A stretch of 64,000 nt of DNA from Parabacteroides sp. (GCA_028689545.1 JAQVCX010000003.1:1-64000), one strand, 5' to 3'. Shown: positions 50,989 to 60,747, numbered from the stretch's first letter. Program-made: numbers and translations. The notes: generated from the sequence alone by a model not told the origin.

Positions 50989-53900
50989 TTATTTATTAAT
51001 AACGATCTTCTTACTAATCCGATCGTCGTCTTTCACCAATGTTATTATATAGGCTCCTCGTGAATATGAAATCAAACGAGACTCGTTTATTCCCATAACC
51101 TCGAAAATATCCAATATAGCTCCATTCAAACTTATAATGTAGCAGTGATACCCCATCAAGTTATTCAAATGCAATTGTCCATCTTGATAGTAAATCGCCA
51201 CTTCACCAGCACCGATTGCCTCATTACCCACCGGACCGGATGTGGAGAATGGCTCACTATAGAAGGTTCCTAATATCTCTTGACTACCATTCCCTTCCTT
51301 GATAACTGTAACTTTCACAATATATTCTGAACTCCCATCTAATTCCGGAATAGAGACCTTGATCTTTTCTTGTTCTCCGGAACGAAGCTCACTCATCAAA
51401 CCGGTAAGAACATTACCATCCGCATCAGTCGTGTACACTCCAAATAATACAGGTATTTCATTTACGTACTTATAAACAGACACCTCGTAGAAAGTAGCCT
51501 CCGGGACTTTCGGGAATGTTAATATAGCCGTGGAATCTTGTACTTCAACCACAGGTTTTTCTAAATCTGGATCTATTACCGTCACTTCGCAAGTAGCGGT
51601 ATAACCTCCTTCGTCAGTTGTTACCGTAATTGTAGCTACACCAGCGATACCCGCCTTAACCGTACCGTTGCTACCTACCATGGCTACCGTAGCATCCGAG
51701 GAACTCCAAGTTACCGATTTATTAATCGCACTAGCTGGAGATACCACCGCTGCTAATACAGCCTCCTCACCTTTATTCAAAGACAAAGAAGACGCATTTA
51801 GGCTAACACCCGTAACATTTGCCCCCGGTTTTTCCGATTCTGCGGAAACAATCACTTTACAAGTAGCCGTATAGCCACCATCAAGGGTTTCAGCCGTAAT
51901 CGTCGCAGTTCCCTCACTCATAGCTTTCACATTGCCATCCTTGTCAATATCGACTACAAAGCGGTCATCGCTTAACCAATTTACGACTTTTGTTTTTGCG
52001 TTTTCCGGAGTAATAGTCGCCTTTAACAATGCACCTTCTCCAACTTTCAACTCTAATCGTTCTTGATCCAAGGATACACCTGTTACCTTAATGATACCTT
52101 CGCCAACCGAGAGTGTGCAAGAAGCGACAAAGCCGCCTGTATTCGTAGTCACTCGAATTGTTGTCTCACCATCGCTTAGGGCTTGAATTTTACCTGTCTC
52201 CGGATCAATAGAAGCCACATTCTCATCACTGCTAGACCAAGTAACACTCTTATCCACATCCGGTTTGCTCGGATCTGTTTGCACTTCATATTTCAATAGC
52301 TGTTCTCCTCCTACAGAAGCAACCATCTGCGAAGCTTCCAAGGTTACCCCCCACATTCCTGTACTACGATCCGTTACATGAAGTAAGATTTCATCTGTAA
52401 CACCATCTGCTTTCGCCTTAAAAAAGACCTTAGTTGTTCCGACTTTCCGGGGACGATAATATCCAAAAGAACCATCCAAAACGAATTTAAGCACCTCTTC
52501 ATCTTCAATTGTAAACTTTGGTATTTTCAATATCACATCATCACAAATACTCGCATTTTCCGGAAAATAACTATATTTAAAAAGACCCATAAAATCTTTA
52601 ATATTCTGCTGACTCATATCAATCGACAATTCCCGAGGCTCAATCTTTAGGCTTTGAGCAGGGATATCACCTTGTATATAAATCACACATGTATCCGAGA
52701 ACAGGCCATCTTCACTTTTCGCATATGCGATAACTTCTCCAACTGTTTTAGAGCCAGAAAAAAAGCCATCTGACGTAACATTATTACCCGACCACTCAAT
52801 CGAAGAAAAAGTAGCATTTTCAGGATAAATCTGAGCCTTCAGTTGTATAGTCTCATTTCTTTTTATCCTTATTTCCTTTTGTTGAACAACAACCTTTTCA
52901 ACCGGCACAGAACAAACAAAGACTTGACACTCTCCCTTAAATTGAACGTTATTATCATTACTACCATCCGAAAGATAAGCTTTCACAGTTGTCTTACCTT
53001 CTCCTACCGCTGTAATCAAACCATTCTCGTCGATCTTTGCGACAGTTTCATCCGCAGAAGAATAAAGGAGTTTCTTGTTTTCCCGCTCCTCTTCAGAAAG
53101 AGAGCCATAATCTACAACAGCCCCAATTTGAATTGGATCGTCACCAACTTGCATTGAATGAGTATATTCATTTAAAGTCAAAGAATTCGCCCAATTGGAA
53201 ACAACGACCAAACATTCTATCGGATATGATTTTCCTATTTTTGAGTCCTCAACTGTAGCTGTTATTTTAGCTTTTCCTATACGCTTTGCTGAAGTGCCTT
53301 TTCGTTGTATCGTTATCTCGGAATCTGTGAATGACAAGCCCCATTTCGTTCCTGGCTCTTCAATCCATTCAATAGACGCATTGGATGCCTTCATCGTATT
53401 TGTTTTTCCCGGATAATAAGATATAGGCAATACTGTTTTTAGAGGTGTAGAAGAAGCTTTAATACCAAAAATCTTATTTGTAAATTCAACACGTTCCACC
53501 TCAAACTCAGGGCAAACCACCTTACAGGATACCTCTACCTCTCCAGATGTAGCAGTTATAGTAGCCTCTCCAACTCCACACGCAGTCACAACGCCATCCT
53601 TTACAGAGAAAGAAGCATCCGAACTACTCCACTTAACAGTTTTATTTGTAGCGTCTTCCGGTGTTACAATTGCTTTTAATTCTATTTGCTGGCTCATTTC
53701 AATGGAGATAGGTCCCTCTGAAATTAAGTCTCCTGCTGAGTTCCTCAGTACTATCTCTGCTACAGGAATTGCTTTCAATACCTTAACCTTACATTTCGTG
53801 ATTGATAATTCTTCTCCGGTTTCCTTCGAGGTTATCGTTCCCCATACTTCGGTTTCACCTTCCGAGATTGCCTGTATCCTTGGATGTGGCCCAGCCATTC

Positions 53901-55923
53901 CATTCAGAATAACAATTTCCTCATTTAAAGATTTCCATTCGATCTCTTCAGTGGTCGCATCAAGTCCTGTTTCCGTATCACCGTCAGGAGTCAAGCTTTC
54001 GCTCTCACCTATATACAACACGAATGAAGATTTACTCAATCCCATAGATCGACGTTTAATCGTTATAACGCAAACATCCGATTTGTCCTTTCTATCCTTG
54101 CTTGTAGCCTGAATCTTAACGGTACCATAAGCCTTACTGGTAACCACACCTTGTTCGGACACTTCCGCAATATTTGGGTTAAGGCTTGTCCATTCTATCG
54201 CTTCTCCCTCCAATCCATTAATCATCAATGTCACGGATTTGCCTTTTCCATCCATTGTCAGCTCTTTTTCTTTAAACGCAAATGGAACTGCTGATGACGC
54301 AGATAATTTCACAACCAAAGTCTTGTTCACGATCTTACCATTTGAGTTAAAGCTCAATACAAGAGGAACTTCTTTCGTTTCTTTACTTTGCACGATTGGA
54401 GCGATCGTCAATGTATTATTTATTACCTCCACATTGATCAACTCCGGATTCGGGTTTTCAATAGTAGTAACAACCGCAGAGACCATATTATCACCGTCTT
54501 CTATAATCTCATCCATAGATTTACTATACTTTGTGTTTTCAGCGGAGAACGTAATTTCGCTAGGTAAACCGTCTGTGATTGTCGGAGCTATGTTATCCGG
54601 GAACACCGGTAAAGCCGGGAACCAATAGTTTACTTTCTCATAAGGATAGCGACCTACCATTGTTCCATTCGTATCTCCTCTTCCGTCTGTCTTAATTATC
54701 GCTAATTCATGTTCCGGATTTAAAAATTCATGATAAAGGAAACAATACATATTATCATCTACCGGATCAATACGAAATCCCGTACCATAAAGACGCCAAT
54801 CTCCTTTATCTAGCTTTGTGAAATCAAACACTTGATAAAAAGAATCCTTATCTATGTCATAACAGAAGACCTTATATCCCGTGAACCAACTACCGGAACC
54901 TTGTCCTTTCCAATAGATCTTATTCTCTTTCGTACTAGCACAGAAACCATCGGCGGTCCATGCATACCAAGAGTTAGGAATCTCCTCCATACCATCCGAT
55001 GTAGGTATATCTATTTTTTGGGTAGTCAATGTGTACGGGTTCACTTTCCACAGATAAGGCATTGTCGCCCCGGAACCCGTCAGCTCGAAGGTTACACTTG
55101 CCCACAAACTTCCATCCTTTGAAAGGACGATAGAACCTAAACCGTGATTACTGTTCTCTTCCGGTTTCAACAATGTATTTACCACCTCGTCTTTTTCTGG
55201 ATCAATCACCAATAATCCTTTCGTTTGATGTACCGCAAATACATATTTTCCAACACGAACCATCGATCCTATCTGAGAATGATATAAATCACCGGCAGAA
55301 ATACCTGTCGTACCGTCAATAGCGGTAGTTTCTATTGACATTTTACTTTCATCGTACGTTCCGCTATTTGCATCATATCCTGTATAAAAAACATAAATAC
55401 CGTTACTCGTTCCAATGTAGCCCTTCGTCAGATCCACGCCTAAAAAAGAACGTCCGTCCGCACCCGGCTCACCAATCTTCTGGAATTCCTTCTTCACTTT
55501 CATTGTTTTCGCATCGATCACTGCTAAGCGACTTCCCTCTACAGATGCCGCACCATCTTTTGATTGCTTAGACACGATATATAATAAATCCCCATAAATC
55601 GCACCAAACTGGCTCGTACATCCCAGTTCATGTCCCGGATTCTCTTTTTGGAACGCATTATACGTCCAAGTCCCATCATCCGAGAAGAAGTTTACCGAGC
55701 TATTCTGGTGTCCATACCAATCCTCGTTTACGATAAAGGTTCCTTTTGTGTAATCCGCGTTTCCACCGGAACGAAGCATCGAGGATCGTACCTGTGAAAC
55801 GGGTAATTCCGGTAATTGCAGTTTCTGCTTCTCGATAGGATTCAGATCCCGCGAACCGGTTTGGCCGGCTACCGACAGGGCCGATAGCAAACAGGCCATA
55901 CTTAAGTAAAGTGTTCGTCTCAT
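50989..55923 (-). CDS. Giant secreted protein: DUF5074-like propeller, about ten Ig-like repeats, FN3-like domain, C-terminal tail
   Basis: 1644 residues with signal peptide (LLSALSVAGQTG). The first 530 residues are a propeller with FIVNEDWYGHQNSSVNFFSD and NSWYAWTADGFCASTKENKI, paralogous to the gene at 45835. From about 545 to 1430 come roughly ten Ig-like units; the clearest are Big_2-type, with VTWSSSDENVASIDPETGKI and GGYTATCEVTVID as typical start and end. An FN3-like domain (ATFYEVSVYKYVNEI) and a C-terminal tail (LMGYHCYIISLNGAILDIF, then RGAYIITLV) follow, as in the neighbouring 55938 gene. It is second in a cobalamin-riboswitch operon. I infer an extracellular corrinoid-binding stalk protein. 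Confidence 0.8.
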   Translation of the reverse strand: MRRTLYLSMACLLSALSVAGQTGSRDLNPIEKQKLQLPELPVSQVRSSMLRSGGNADYTKGTFIVNEDWYGHQNSSVNFFSDDGTWTYNAFQKENPGHELGCTSQFGAIYGDLLYIVSKQSKDGAASVEGSRLAVIDAKTMKVKKEFQKIGEPGADGRSFLGVDLTKGYIGTSNGIYVFYTGYDANSGTYDESKMSIETTAIDGTTGISAGDLYHSQIGSMVRVGKYVFAVHQTKGLLVIDPEKDEVVNTLLKPEENSNHGLGSIVLSKDGSLWASVTFELTGSGATMPYLWKVNPYTLTTQKIDIPTSDGMEEIPNSWYAWTADGFCASTKENKIYWKGQGSGSWFTGYKVFCYDIDKDSFYQVFDFTKLDKGDWRLYGTGFRIDPVDDNMYCFLYHEFLNPEHELAIIKTDGRGDTNGTMVGRYPYEKVNYWFPALPVFPDNIAPTITDGLPSEITFSAENTKYSKSMDEIIEDGDNMVSAVVTTIENPNPELINVEVINNTLTIAPIVQSKETKEVPLVLSFNSNGKIVNKTLVVKLSASSAVPFAFKEKELTMDGKGKSVTLMINGLEGEAIEWTSLNPNIAEVSEQGVVTSKAYGTVKIQATSKDRKDKSDVCVITIKRRSMGLSKSSFVLYIGESESLTPDGDTETGLDATTEEIEWKSLNEEIVILNGMAGPHPRIQAISEGETEVWGTITSKETGEELSITKCKVKVLKAIPVAEIVLRNSAGDLISEGPISIEMSQQIELKAIVTPEDATNKTVKWSSSDASFSVKDGVVTACGVGEATITATSGEVEVSCKVVCPEFEVERVEFTNKIFGIKASSTPLKTVLPISYYPGKTNTMKASNASIEWIEEPGTKWGLSFTDSEITIQRKGTSAKRIGKAKITATVEDSKIGKSYPIECLVVVSNWANSLTLNEYTHSMQVGDDPIQIGAVVDYGSLSEEERENKKLLYSSADETVAKIDENGLITAVGEGKTTVKAYLSDGSNDNNVQFKGECQVFVCSVPVEKVVVQQKEIRIKRNETIQLKAQIYPENATFSSIEWSGNNVTSDGFFSGSKTVGEVIAYAKSEDGLFSDTCVIYIQGDIPAQSLKIEPRELSIDMSQQNIKDFMGLFKYSYFPENASICDDVILKIPKFTIEDEEVLKFVLDGSFGYYRPRKVGTTKVFFKAKADGVTDEILLHVTDRSTGMWGVTLEASQMVASVGGEQLLKYEVQTDPSKPDVDKSVTWSSSDENVASIDPETGKIQALSDGETTIRVTTNTGGFVASCTLSVGEGIIKVTGVSLDQERLELKVGEGALLKATITPENAKTKVVNWLSDDRFVVDIDKDGNVKAMSEGTATITAETLDGGYTATCKVIVSAESEKPGANVTGVSLNASSLSLNKGEEAVLAAVVSPASAINKSVTWSSSDATVAMVGSNGTVKAGIAGVATITVTTDEGGYTATCEVTVIDPDLEKPVVEVQDSTAILTFPKVPEATFYEVSVYKYVNEIPVLFGVYTTDADGNVLTGLMSELRSGEQEKIKVSIPELDGSSEYIVKVTVIKEGNGSQEILGTFYSEPFSTSGPVGNEAIGAGEVAIYYQDGQLHLNNLMGYHCYIISLNGAILDIFEVMGINESRLISYSRGAYIITLVKDDDRISKKIVINK

Positions 55924-55937
55924 GTTAATGAATTTAA

Positions 55938-57611
55938 TTAGTGTGTAATATGAATTTTGAATGTCTTTTTATCTCCGTCTTTCTCTCCGATCAATAGGTA
56001 AATACCCGTAGGAAGGGATACCGTATGAAGTTCCGACGGAACTTGAATCGGGAAGTTTCCCAGTATCTGACCCTTTACGGTTGCCAAATAGAAATGATAT
56101 CCGGTCAAATGCTCGAATCGCAACGCTCCATTCTGATAAAGAACTTGACAAATACTAGGAGACAGCTTTTCATTACTAACCGGATTAGAGATTTTTTCTA
56201 CCCGGAAGGTATCGATTACGTCCAGTCCATCCATTACTTGTATTTCTATGGTATAAACTCCATCCGATTCTATATTTTTCAATGGAATATTAATCAGGTC
56301 TGAAGTAGCCTGAGCTGTTTTAGTTCCCAATTCGGCTATGACATTACCTTCCGCATCAACAACATAAGTAGCGATTTTCTTATAACTGTTATTTTCGTGT
56401 TTATAAACCCGAACCTCATAGGAGGTAGCCTCCTCTACTTTTGGGAACGATAGCACAGCGTTCGTATCTCCAAAATCAACGGTTGGAACAACGGTTTCGG
56501 TAATTGTCATCTCACAATGGGCTGTATATCCGCCATCTACTGTCTGAGCCGTAATTTTTGCCGTACCGGGTTTAATGCCTGTTACTACCCCATCTTTCAC
56601 GGTAGCGATTCCGGTATCCGAGCTAGTCCAAGTGACCGATTTATTATCCGCGTTCACCGGAGAGATATTTACGGTCAAGGTCGCGTTCGCTCCCGCTTGC
56701 AGACGTAAAGACGACCTATCTAAAGAAATGGACGTTACGTGGATCACCGGGATATCAGGAGTATCTCCCCCACCACCTTCTGAAGGTACTGTCGCCGCGA
56801 CAAAGACATCTCCGGGCTGAGTGCCCTCCGACGTGCCCATATCGCCATTCCAACTCCACGCGTCCCAACAACCATCCGTCAATATACGGCTTGTCGCACC
56901 TAAGCCCGAATAGCTAAAATCAGAGGTTTGGCTACTCCTCACAAAATAACTCCAATAGCCATAATACCAACCCGCTTGCCAATGAATACCGTTGCTACAA
57001 CTCCAATAGTCGTAATCATAGGAAGGATATCCATATCTCTCCGCATTTATCGGGTGATAAATAACACCCGTTTGTACCCCTTGCCGAATGGCATCCGCCA
57101 CATCCTCCGCCGGACGCTCCGGAAAAGAGGTCTGTCCCAACAGCGTATTCGTGATAGGAGGCTCAAACTTAAACGCATTATGCGACTCAGACTTCGCCCC
57201 CTCTAAATCATAAGAGATATTCAGCCGGCTCTCGCCATACCCGATCCCGTCGATCGTATATCCCATCCAACCGGTGTACTGCGTGAGCAATACCAATCGC
57301 GGATCCGCCTGGGCGATCGCCACGATCATATCATGACCGTTGGCCTCACCATCCCAACGATATCCCCATACTATGGCATCCGGACTATTACGATCGTGCC
57401 ATTCAATAACTAACGCGGCTTTCTTACTGCCACTTCCTACCCAGAATTGGATATCATCAAACGAGAAGCTGGCATCAGCCCTTAATTGAGACTCCGGTTT
57501 CGTTGGTATATAACGAGCCGAGGGATGTGGTTGACCTTGAACCAGTCCCTGAGCCGAAACACCAATTGCACACAAAGCCATTACGAAGAAAAGAGATAAA
57601 ATTTTTCTCAT
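55938..57611 (-). CDS. Secreted protein: Trp/Tyr-rich domain, Big_2 Ig domain, FN3-like domain, C-terminal tail
   Basis: The start at ATG 57611 (MRKILSLFFVMAL) has a clear signal ending VSAQG; the frame extends upstream without a plausible start. 557 residues. The aromatic N-terminal domain shows FDDIQFWVGSGSKKAALVIEWHD, MGYTIDGIGYG, WQAGWYYGYWSYFVRSS and GCWDAWSWNGDMGTSEG as successive motifs. A Big_2 domain (WTSSDTGIATVKDGVVTGI), an FN3-like domain (ATSYEVRVYKHENN) and a tail (LTGYHFYLATVKGQILGNF) follow. It is first gene after cobalamin riboswitch 6 and shares its modules with both downstream genes. Function unknown; corrinoid capture or surface assembly is inferred. Confidence 0.8.
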   Translation of the reverse strand: MRKILSLFFVMALCAIGVSAQGLVQGQPHPSARYIPTKPESQLRADASFSFDDIQFWVGSGSKKAALVIEWHDRNSPDAIVWGYRWDGEANGHDMIVAIAQADPRLVLLTQYTGWMGYTIDGIGYGESRLNISYDLEGAKSESHNAFKFEPPITNTLLGQTSFPERPAEDVADAIRQGVQTGVIYHPINAERYGYPSYDYDYWSCSNGIHWQAGWYYGYWSYFVRSSQTSDFSYSGLGATSRILTDGCWDAWSWNGDMGTSEGTQPGDVFVAATVPSEGGGGDTPDIPVIHVTSISLDRSSLRLQAGANATLTVNISPVNADNKSVTWTSSDTGIATVKDGVVTGIKPGTAKITAQTVDGGYTAHCEMTITETVVPTVDFGDTNAVLSFPKVEEATSYEVRVYKHENNSYKKIATYVVDAEGNVIAELGTKTAQATSDLINIPLKNIESDGVYTIEIQVMDGLDVIDTFRVEKISNPVSNEKLSPSICQVLYQNGALRFEHLTGYHFYLATVKGQILGNFPIQVPSELHTVSLPTGIYLLIGEKDGDKKTFKIHITH

Positions 57612-57833
57612 AAACTTTGATATTAAAATGAAAAACTCCAAAATGCGATTAACCGGGCAGGACAAAAAGAAGCAAGAAAGAATAAATTGACAACGACAAA
57701 ATATTCCATAGCTCTGCCGAAACCATGTCATAGTTCATCCTATCAATCACTCCCTTAAAGCAATATCTCTTTGTATCCCATTTTTGAATCATACGCTAAA
57801 CCCCGGTAGCGTAAAATCACGGCGGTTATCCGG

Positions 57834-58009
57834 CATTGGCAGGTCTTCTGACTTACCCCACTTTAGAACTACCTTCCCGTTCCTTCCGGAAACAGTGGCA
57901 TTGAGTGTTGTCTAAAGCTTTTTTGGAGCTTACAGCAGCGGGACTGTTTAGGTTTTACACCTAATTCCCTTTTAATCGCCGTACCCTGAATAAGGTAGGC
58001 GAACCAATA
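57834..58009 (-). promoter_or_regulatory. Cobalamin riboswitch 6 (three-gene secreted-protein operon)
   Basis: Minus strand: ttaaaagggaattaggtgta, then aacagtcccgctgctgtaag, gccactgt, gggaaggt and the B12 box agtcagaagacctgccaa (57836-57853). A leader of about 220 bases separates it from ATG 57611. Confidence 0.94.
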
Positions 58010-58015
58010 CAAGGG

Positions 58016-58023
58016 CAAATTTA
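58016..58023 (-). promoter_or_regulatory. -7 element of cobalamin riboswitch 6
   Basis: TAAATTTG on the minus strand matches TAnnTTTG, with the predicted start at about 58009. Confidence 0.6.
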
Positions 58024-58192
58024 TGAAAAACAATTCAATTTATACACAAAATTATCAAATCCTTCCTTTTTCCGATAGCCGCTGGTCATTCGTGGGTATT
58101 CCTGCCCTCAAAATACATATTTGTAGGTATTGCCAAGACGGATAAGATGTCGGATATTTGCTTCCGTTATCAAACTATAAAAACAAATAGAA

Positions 58193-58690
58193 ATGAAGAC
58201 TATAGGAATATTCTACGGCTCCTCTACAGGGACAACGGAAGGGATCGCGAAATGTATCGCGGAGAAACTGGGTGTGGAAGATAAAGATATTCATGACGTA
58301 TCCAACGCTTCTCCCGCTGATGTAGCGCCTTATGAGATCTTGTTACTGGGCTGCTCCACTTGGGGGGCCGGGGATTTGCAAGATGATTGGGATAGCTATC
58401 TGGGGAAACTGAAAAAGCTGGATTTAAGCGGGAAAACCGTCGCGCTATTCGGTTGCGGAGATTCCGCCTCTTTTAGCGACACCTTCTGTGATGCCATCGG
58501 TACGATCTATTCAGACCTCCAACATACGGATTGTAAATTCATTGGCGCTGTAGATGCTTCGGGGTACTCATTTGACAGTTCCACCGCTTGTATAAACGGT
58601 ATGTTCGTTGGGCTTCCTCTGGATGAGATGAACGAGGACGACCAAACGGAAGGCCGGATCAATGAATGGCTGACCTCCTTACTATCTTAG
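58193..58690 (+). CDS. fldA: Flavodoxin
   Basis: A 165-residue long-chain-type flavodoxin. The FMN phosphate loop is GIFYGSSTGTTEGIAK, followed by LLGCSTWGAGDLQDDW (the W-loop) and VALFGCGDSASFSDTFCDAIG. It is a cytoplasmic one-electron carrier that typically replaces ferredoxin when iron is short. It converges with a xenosiderophore-type operon, which fits an iron-limitation setting, although no Fur site was identified. Confidence 0.95.
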   Translation: MKTIGIFYGSSTGTTEGIAKCIAEKLGVEDKDIHDVSNASPADVAPYEILLLGCSTWGAGDLQDDWDSYLGKLKKLDLSGKTVALFGCGDSASFSDTFCDAIGTIYSDLQHTDCKFIGAVDASGYSFDSSTACINGMFVGLPLDEMNEDDQTEGRINEWLTSLLS

Positions 58691-58725
58691 CATTTGCGTA
58701 TTCGACTAATTTGTTTAGATTTATG

Positions 58726-58762
58726 AAGAGGTATGCTTAACCCACATACCTCTTTCTTTTTA
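58726..58762. terminator. Bidirectional terminator between flavodoxin and the Xus-like operon
   Basis: A perfect 10-bp stem (58726-58735 and 58745-58754) with a 9-nt loop is followed by ctttttat. Confidence 0.85.
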
Positions 58763-58765
58763 TCC

Positions 58766-59920
58766 CTACTTCCGAATCTTTTTCCTTATCCAGAAATAAT
58801 AACCGGTCATAGCGAAGATTGCCCCCAACAAGGAAACCAAGCAAGTCAATATACGGGTAGTCATCCCTCCCCATAAACCGACGTGCACGGAGTAGATCCA
58901 TCCTCTTATTTTCCCTGATTTGGGGAGATCCTTATATAATTGGACTTCCGTAATCTCACCCGTAGCCGGATCAAAGGAATAGCGGTCGCTTCCTCTCGTA
59001 TTTCCATAACGAGCCGTAGAAACCGTAGCGGAACCGTCTTGAATCGTAATTGAATTAAAGTCCGGATAAAGGTCTTTTAAAGAGGATAACACCTCTGCCC
59101 ATCGTAGATAATCGATCTTTATCTGTTCCTCTCCTTTTCTCTCCGGTGATCTGCCGTTTTTATCTCTCGCACCTTTACCGCCGGAACCTCCTTCCGGGCT
59201 GGAAGGAGAAGGCGCATGATGCGCTTGGGGTTGGTTTGCGCTAACACCGAATACATTATAAAAGGCATTTTGATACCAGTCGAACGACCATGTCAACCCT
59301 GTCAACGCGAAGACAAGCAAAAGTAATGACGCATAGAATCCCCCGGAGACATGTAAATCATAGAAGAAACGAAACCAGCCCGCCCGGGTCTTTACTCTCA
59401 ACCGGTTTTTCAACACCTTTTTATTACGGGGATACCAGAGAACCATTCCACTGATAAGGATAATCGCGAGGACCAATGTCGCATAGCCAACGATTGATTT
59501 CCCCCAAGAGAAACTCCCATCCCGCTTATATTCATCCAGCAGCCAACGATGAAGACGCATCGTTTTCATGAAAAAGCCTTGCCCGTCATCCATCCCGGTT
59601 ACCTCCCCGGTATAAGGATCGATAAAGCCAGCCGCCTTTTTCCCGGGTAACACCAGTTGATAGGTTCGTTTCGGGTCAGACGATACCCGGATACCCTTTA
59701 TCTGAACCGACTCGGGTAATTGCTGGCGCGCCGATTCTATCAAGGCGGCAGGCGAGAGCGGTTCCCCTTTTACTTCCTTTACAAAATAACGGGAAGGGTA
59801 ACATACTTCTAATATCTCTGTCTCGAAGACAAGAATCGACCCGGTCAGGCAGACAATCGCTATAATAATGCCAAAGGGTATCGATAGCCATAAATGTACT
59901 TTCTCAAAGAATCTTTTCAT
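58766..59920 (-). CDS. PepSY-type inner-membrane protein, XusC-like
   Basis: 384 residues of the PepSY_TM family with four TM segments (IPFGIIIAIVCLTGSILVF; GYATLVLAIILISGMVLW; ASLLLLVFALTGLTW; LTCLVSLLGAIFAMTGYYF). Conserved histidines near the membrane (KVHLWL, MRLHRWL, DLHVSGG, SVHVGLW) suggest haem coordination and a ferric-siderophore reductase role, as proposed for relatives. A low-complexity Pro/Gly/Ser linker (about 235-265) lies in the periplasmic domain. Its start overlaps the esterase stop by four bases. It is last gene of the operon. Confidence 0.85.
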   Translation of the reverse strand: MKRFFEKVHLWLSIPFGIIIAIVCLTGSILVFETEILEVCYPSRYFVKEVKGEPLSPAALIESARQQLPESVQIKGIRVSSDPKRTYQLVLPGKKAAGFIDPYTGEVTGMDDGQGFFMKTMRLHRWLLDEYKRDGSFSWGKSIVGYATLVLAIILISGMVLWYPRNKKVLKNRLRVKTRAGWFRFFYDLHVSGGFYASLLLLVFALTGLTWSFDWYQNAFYNVFGVSANQPQAHHAPSPSSPEGGSGGKGARDKNGRSPERKGEEQIKIDYLRWAEVLSSLKDLYPDFNSITIQDGSATVSTARYGNTRGSDRYSFDPATGEITEVQLYKDLPKSGKIRGWIYSVHVGLWGGMTTRILTCLVSLLGAIFAMTGYYFWIRKKIRK

Positions 59921-60747
59921 TTTCCGAATAATTGTTTAATCCCGTCATATATACCCGGAATCGCTATGGTTCCGTGGTTCTCGTCGGGAAATGATTTACT
60001 AAAGAAACGCAGGTTCTCCGCTTGTGGCAAAACCTCCGAAAGAAGATAACTTACTTTGTCAAGATGAATATCCACCCGGTCTGTCCTCTTTTTAGACGCG
60101 ACACCGATATAGAGGCTTTTCCCCTTAAAATCCCGGCCTGCCACCAAAGACTCCGCCTCCCGGACCAATCGCCCCTGATCCCACCATAAACTAGGATCGA
60201 CCGCTAGATAAGTATCAAATAATTCCGTATGACGCAGGAACGTATTCAAGGTAAAAAGCCCCGCATATGAATGACCGATAAGCATATTCCAGCCGTTCGT
60301 ACGATAGGTACTGTCGATAACAGTCCGAAGCTCTTCCGTAAGAAACTTACTGAAAGCCTCACTTCCTCCTCCTTCCGGAATCGTATCTATAGCGATTTTA
60401 CCATCCCGCCCGGCGGCGGAAGCGGTAGGCGTAAAATCACGTGTCCGATCCGTGTTTAATACCCCGACAATAATACAGGGAGGTAGATATTTCCCTCTAC
60501 CGGATGCCAACGTTTTCCTTATGCCTACTAGCGAATGGAAGAAAGAATCTCCATCAAGCAGATAAACGACCGGATAGCCTTGCTCCGCATCCGTATCATA
60601 ACGCTCCGGCAAGTGTATCCAATAACTCCGTTCTTCTTGCAGTACGGTAGAGTACAAAGCCTGTTCCTTTCCTATACAAATATCCTCCTGGCTCCGCAGG
60701 GTTAACGGGAGCAGGAGGAATATTAAAAGAATGTGAGTCCAGCTCAT
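59917..60747 (-). CDS. Periplasmic alpha/beta-hydrolase, IroE/Fes-like siderophore esterase
   Basis: 276 residues with signal peptide (LIFLLLPLTLRSQ). Esterase family (PF00756) features: SYWIHLPERY, PVVYLLDGDSFFHSL, nucleophile elbow GHSYAGLFTLN, VDPSLWWDQ and the late histidine in DENHGTIAIPG. IroE/Fes-type members cleave the trilactone ring of enterobactin-type siderophores to help iron release. Location inside a TonB/DUF4374/PepSY operon and export to the periplasm make that role likely here. General ester or peptide-ester activity is the alternative. Confidence 0.82.
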   Translation of the reverse strand: MSWTHILLIFLLLPLTLRSQEDICIGKEQALYSTVLQEERSYWIHLPERYDTDAEQGYPVVYLLDGDSFFHSLVGIRKTLASGRGKYLPPCIIVGVLNTDRTRDFTPTASAAGRDGKIAIDTIPEGGGSEAFSKFLTEELRTVIDSTYRTNGWNMLIGHSYAGLFTLNTFLRHTELFDTYLAVDPSLWWDQGRLVREAESLVAGRDFKGKSLYIGVASKKRTDRVDIHLDKVSYLLSEVLPQAENLRFFSKSFPDENHGTIAIPGIYDGIKQLFGK

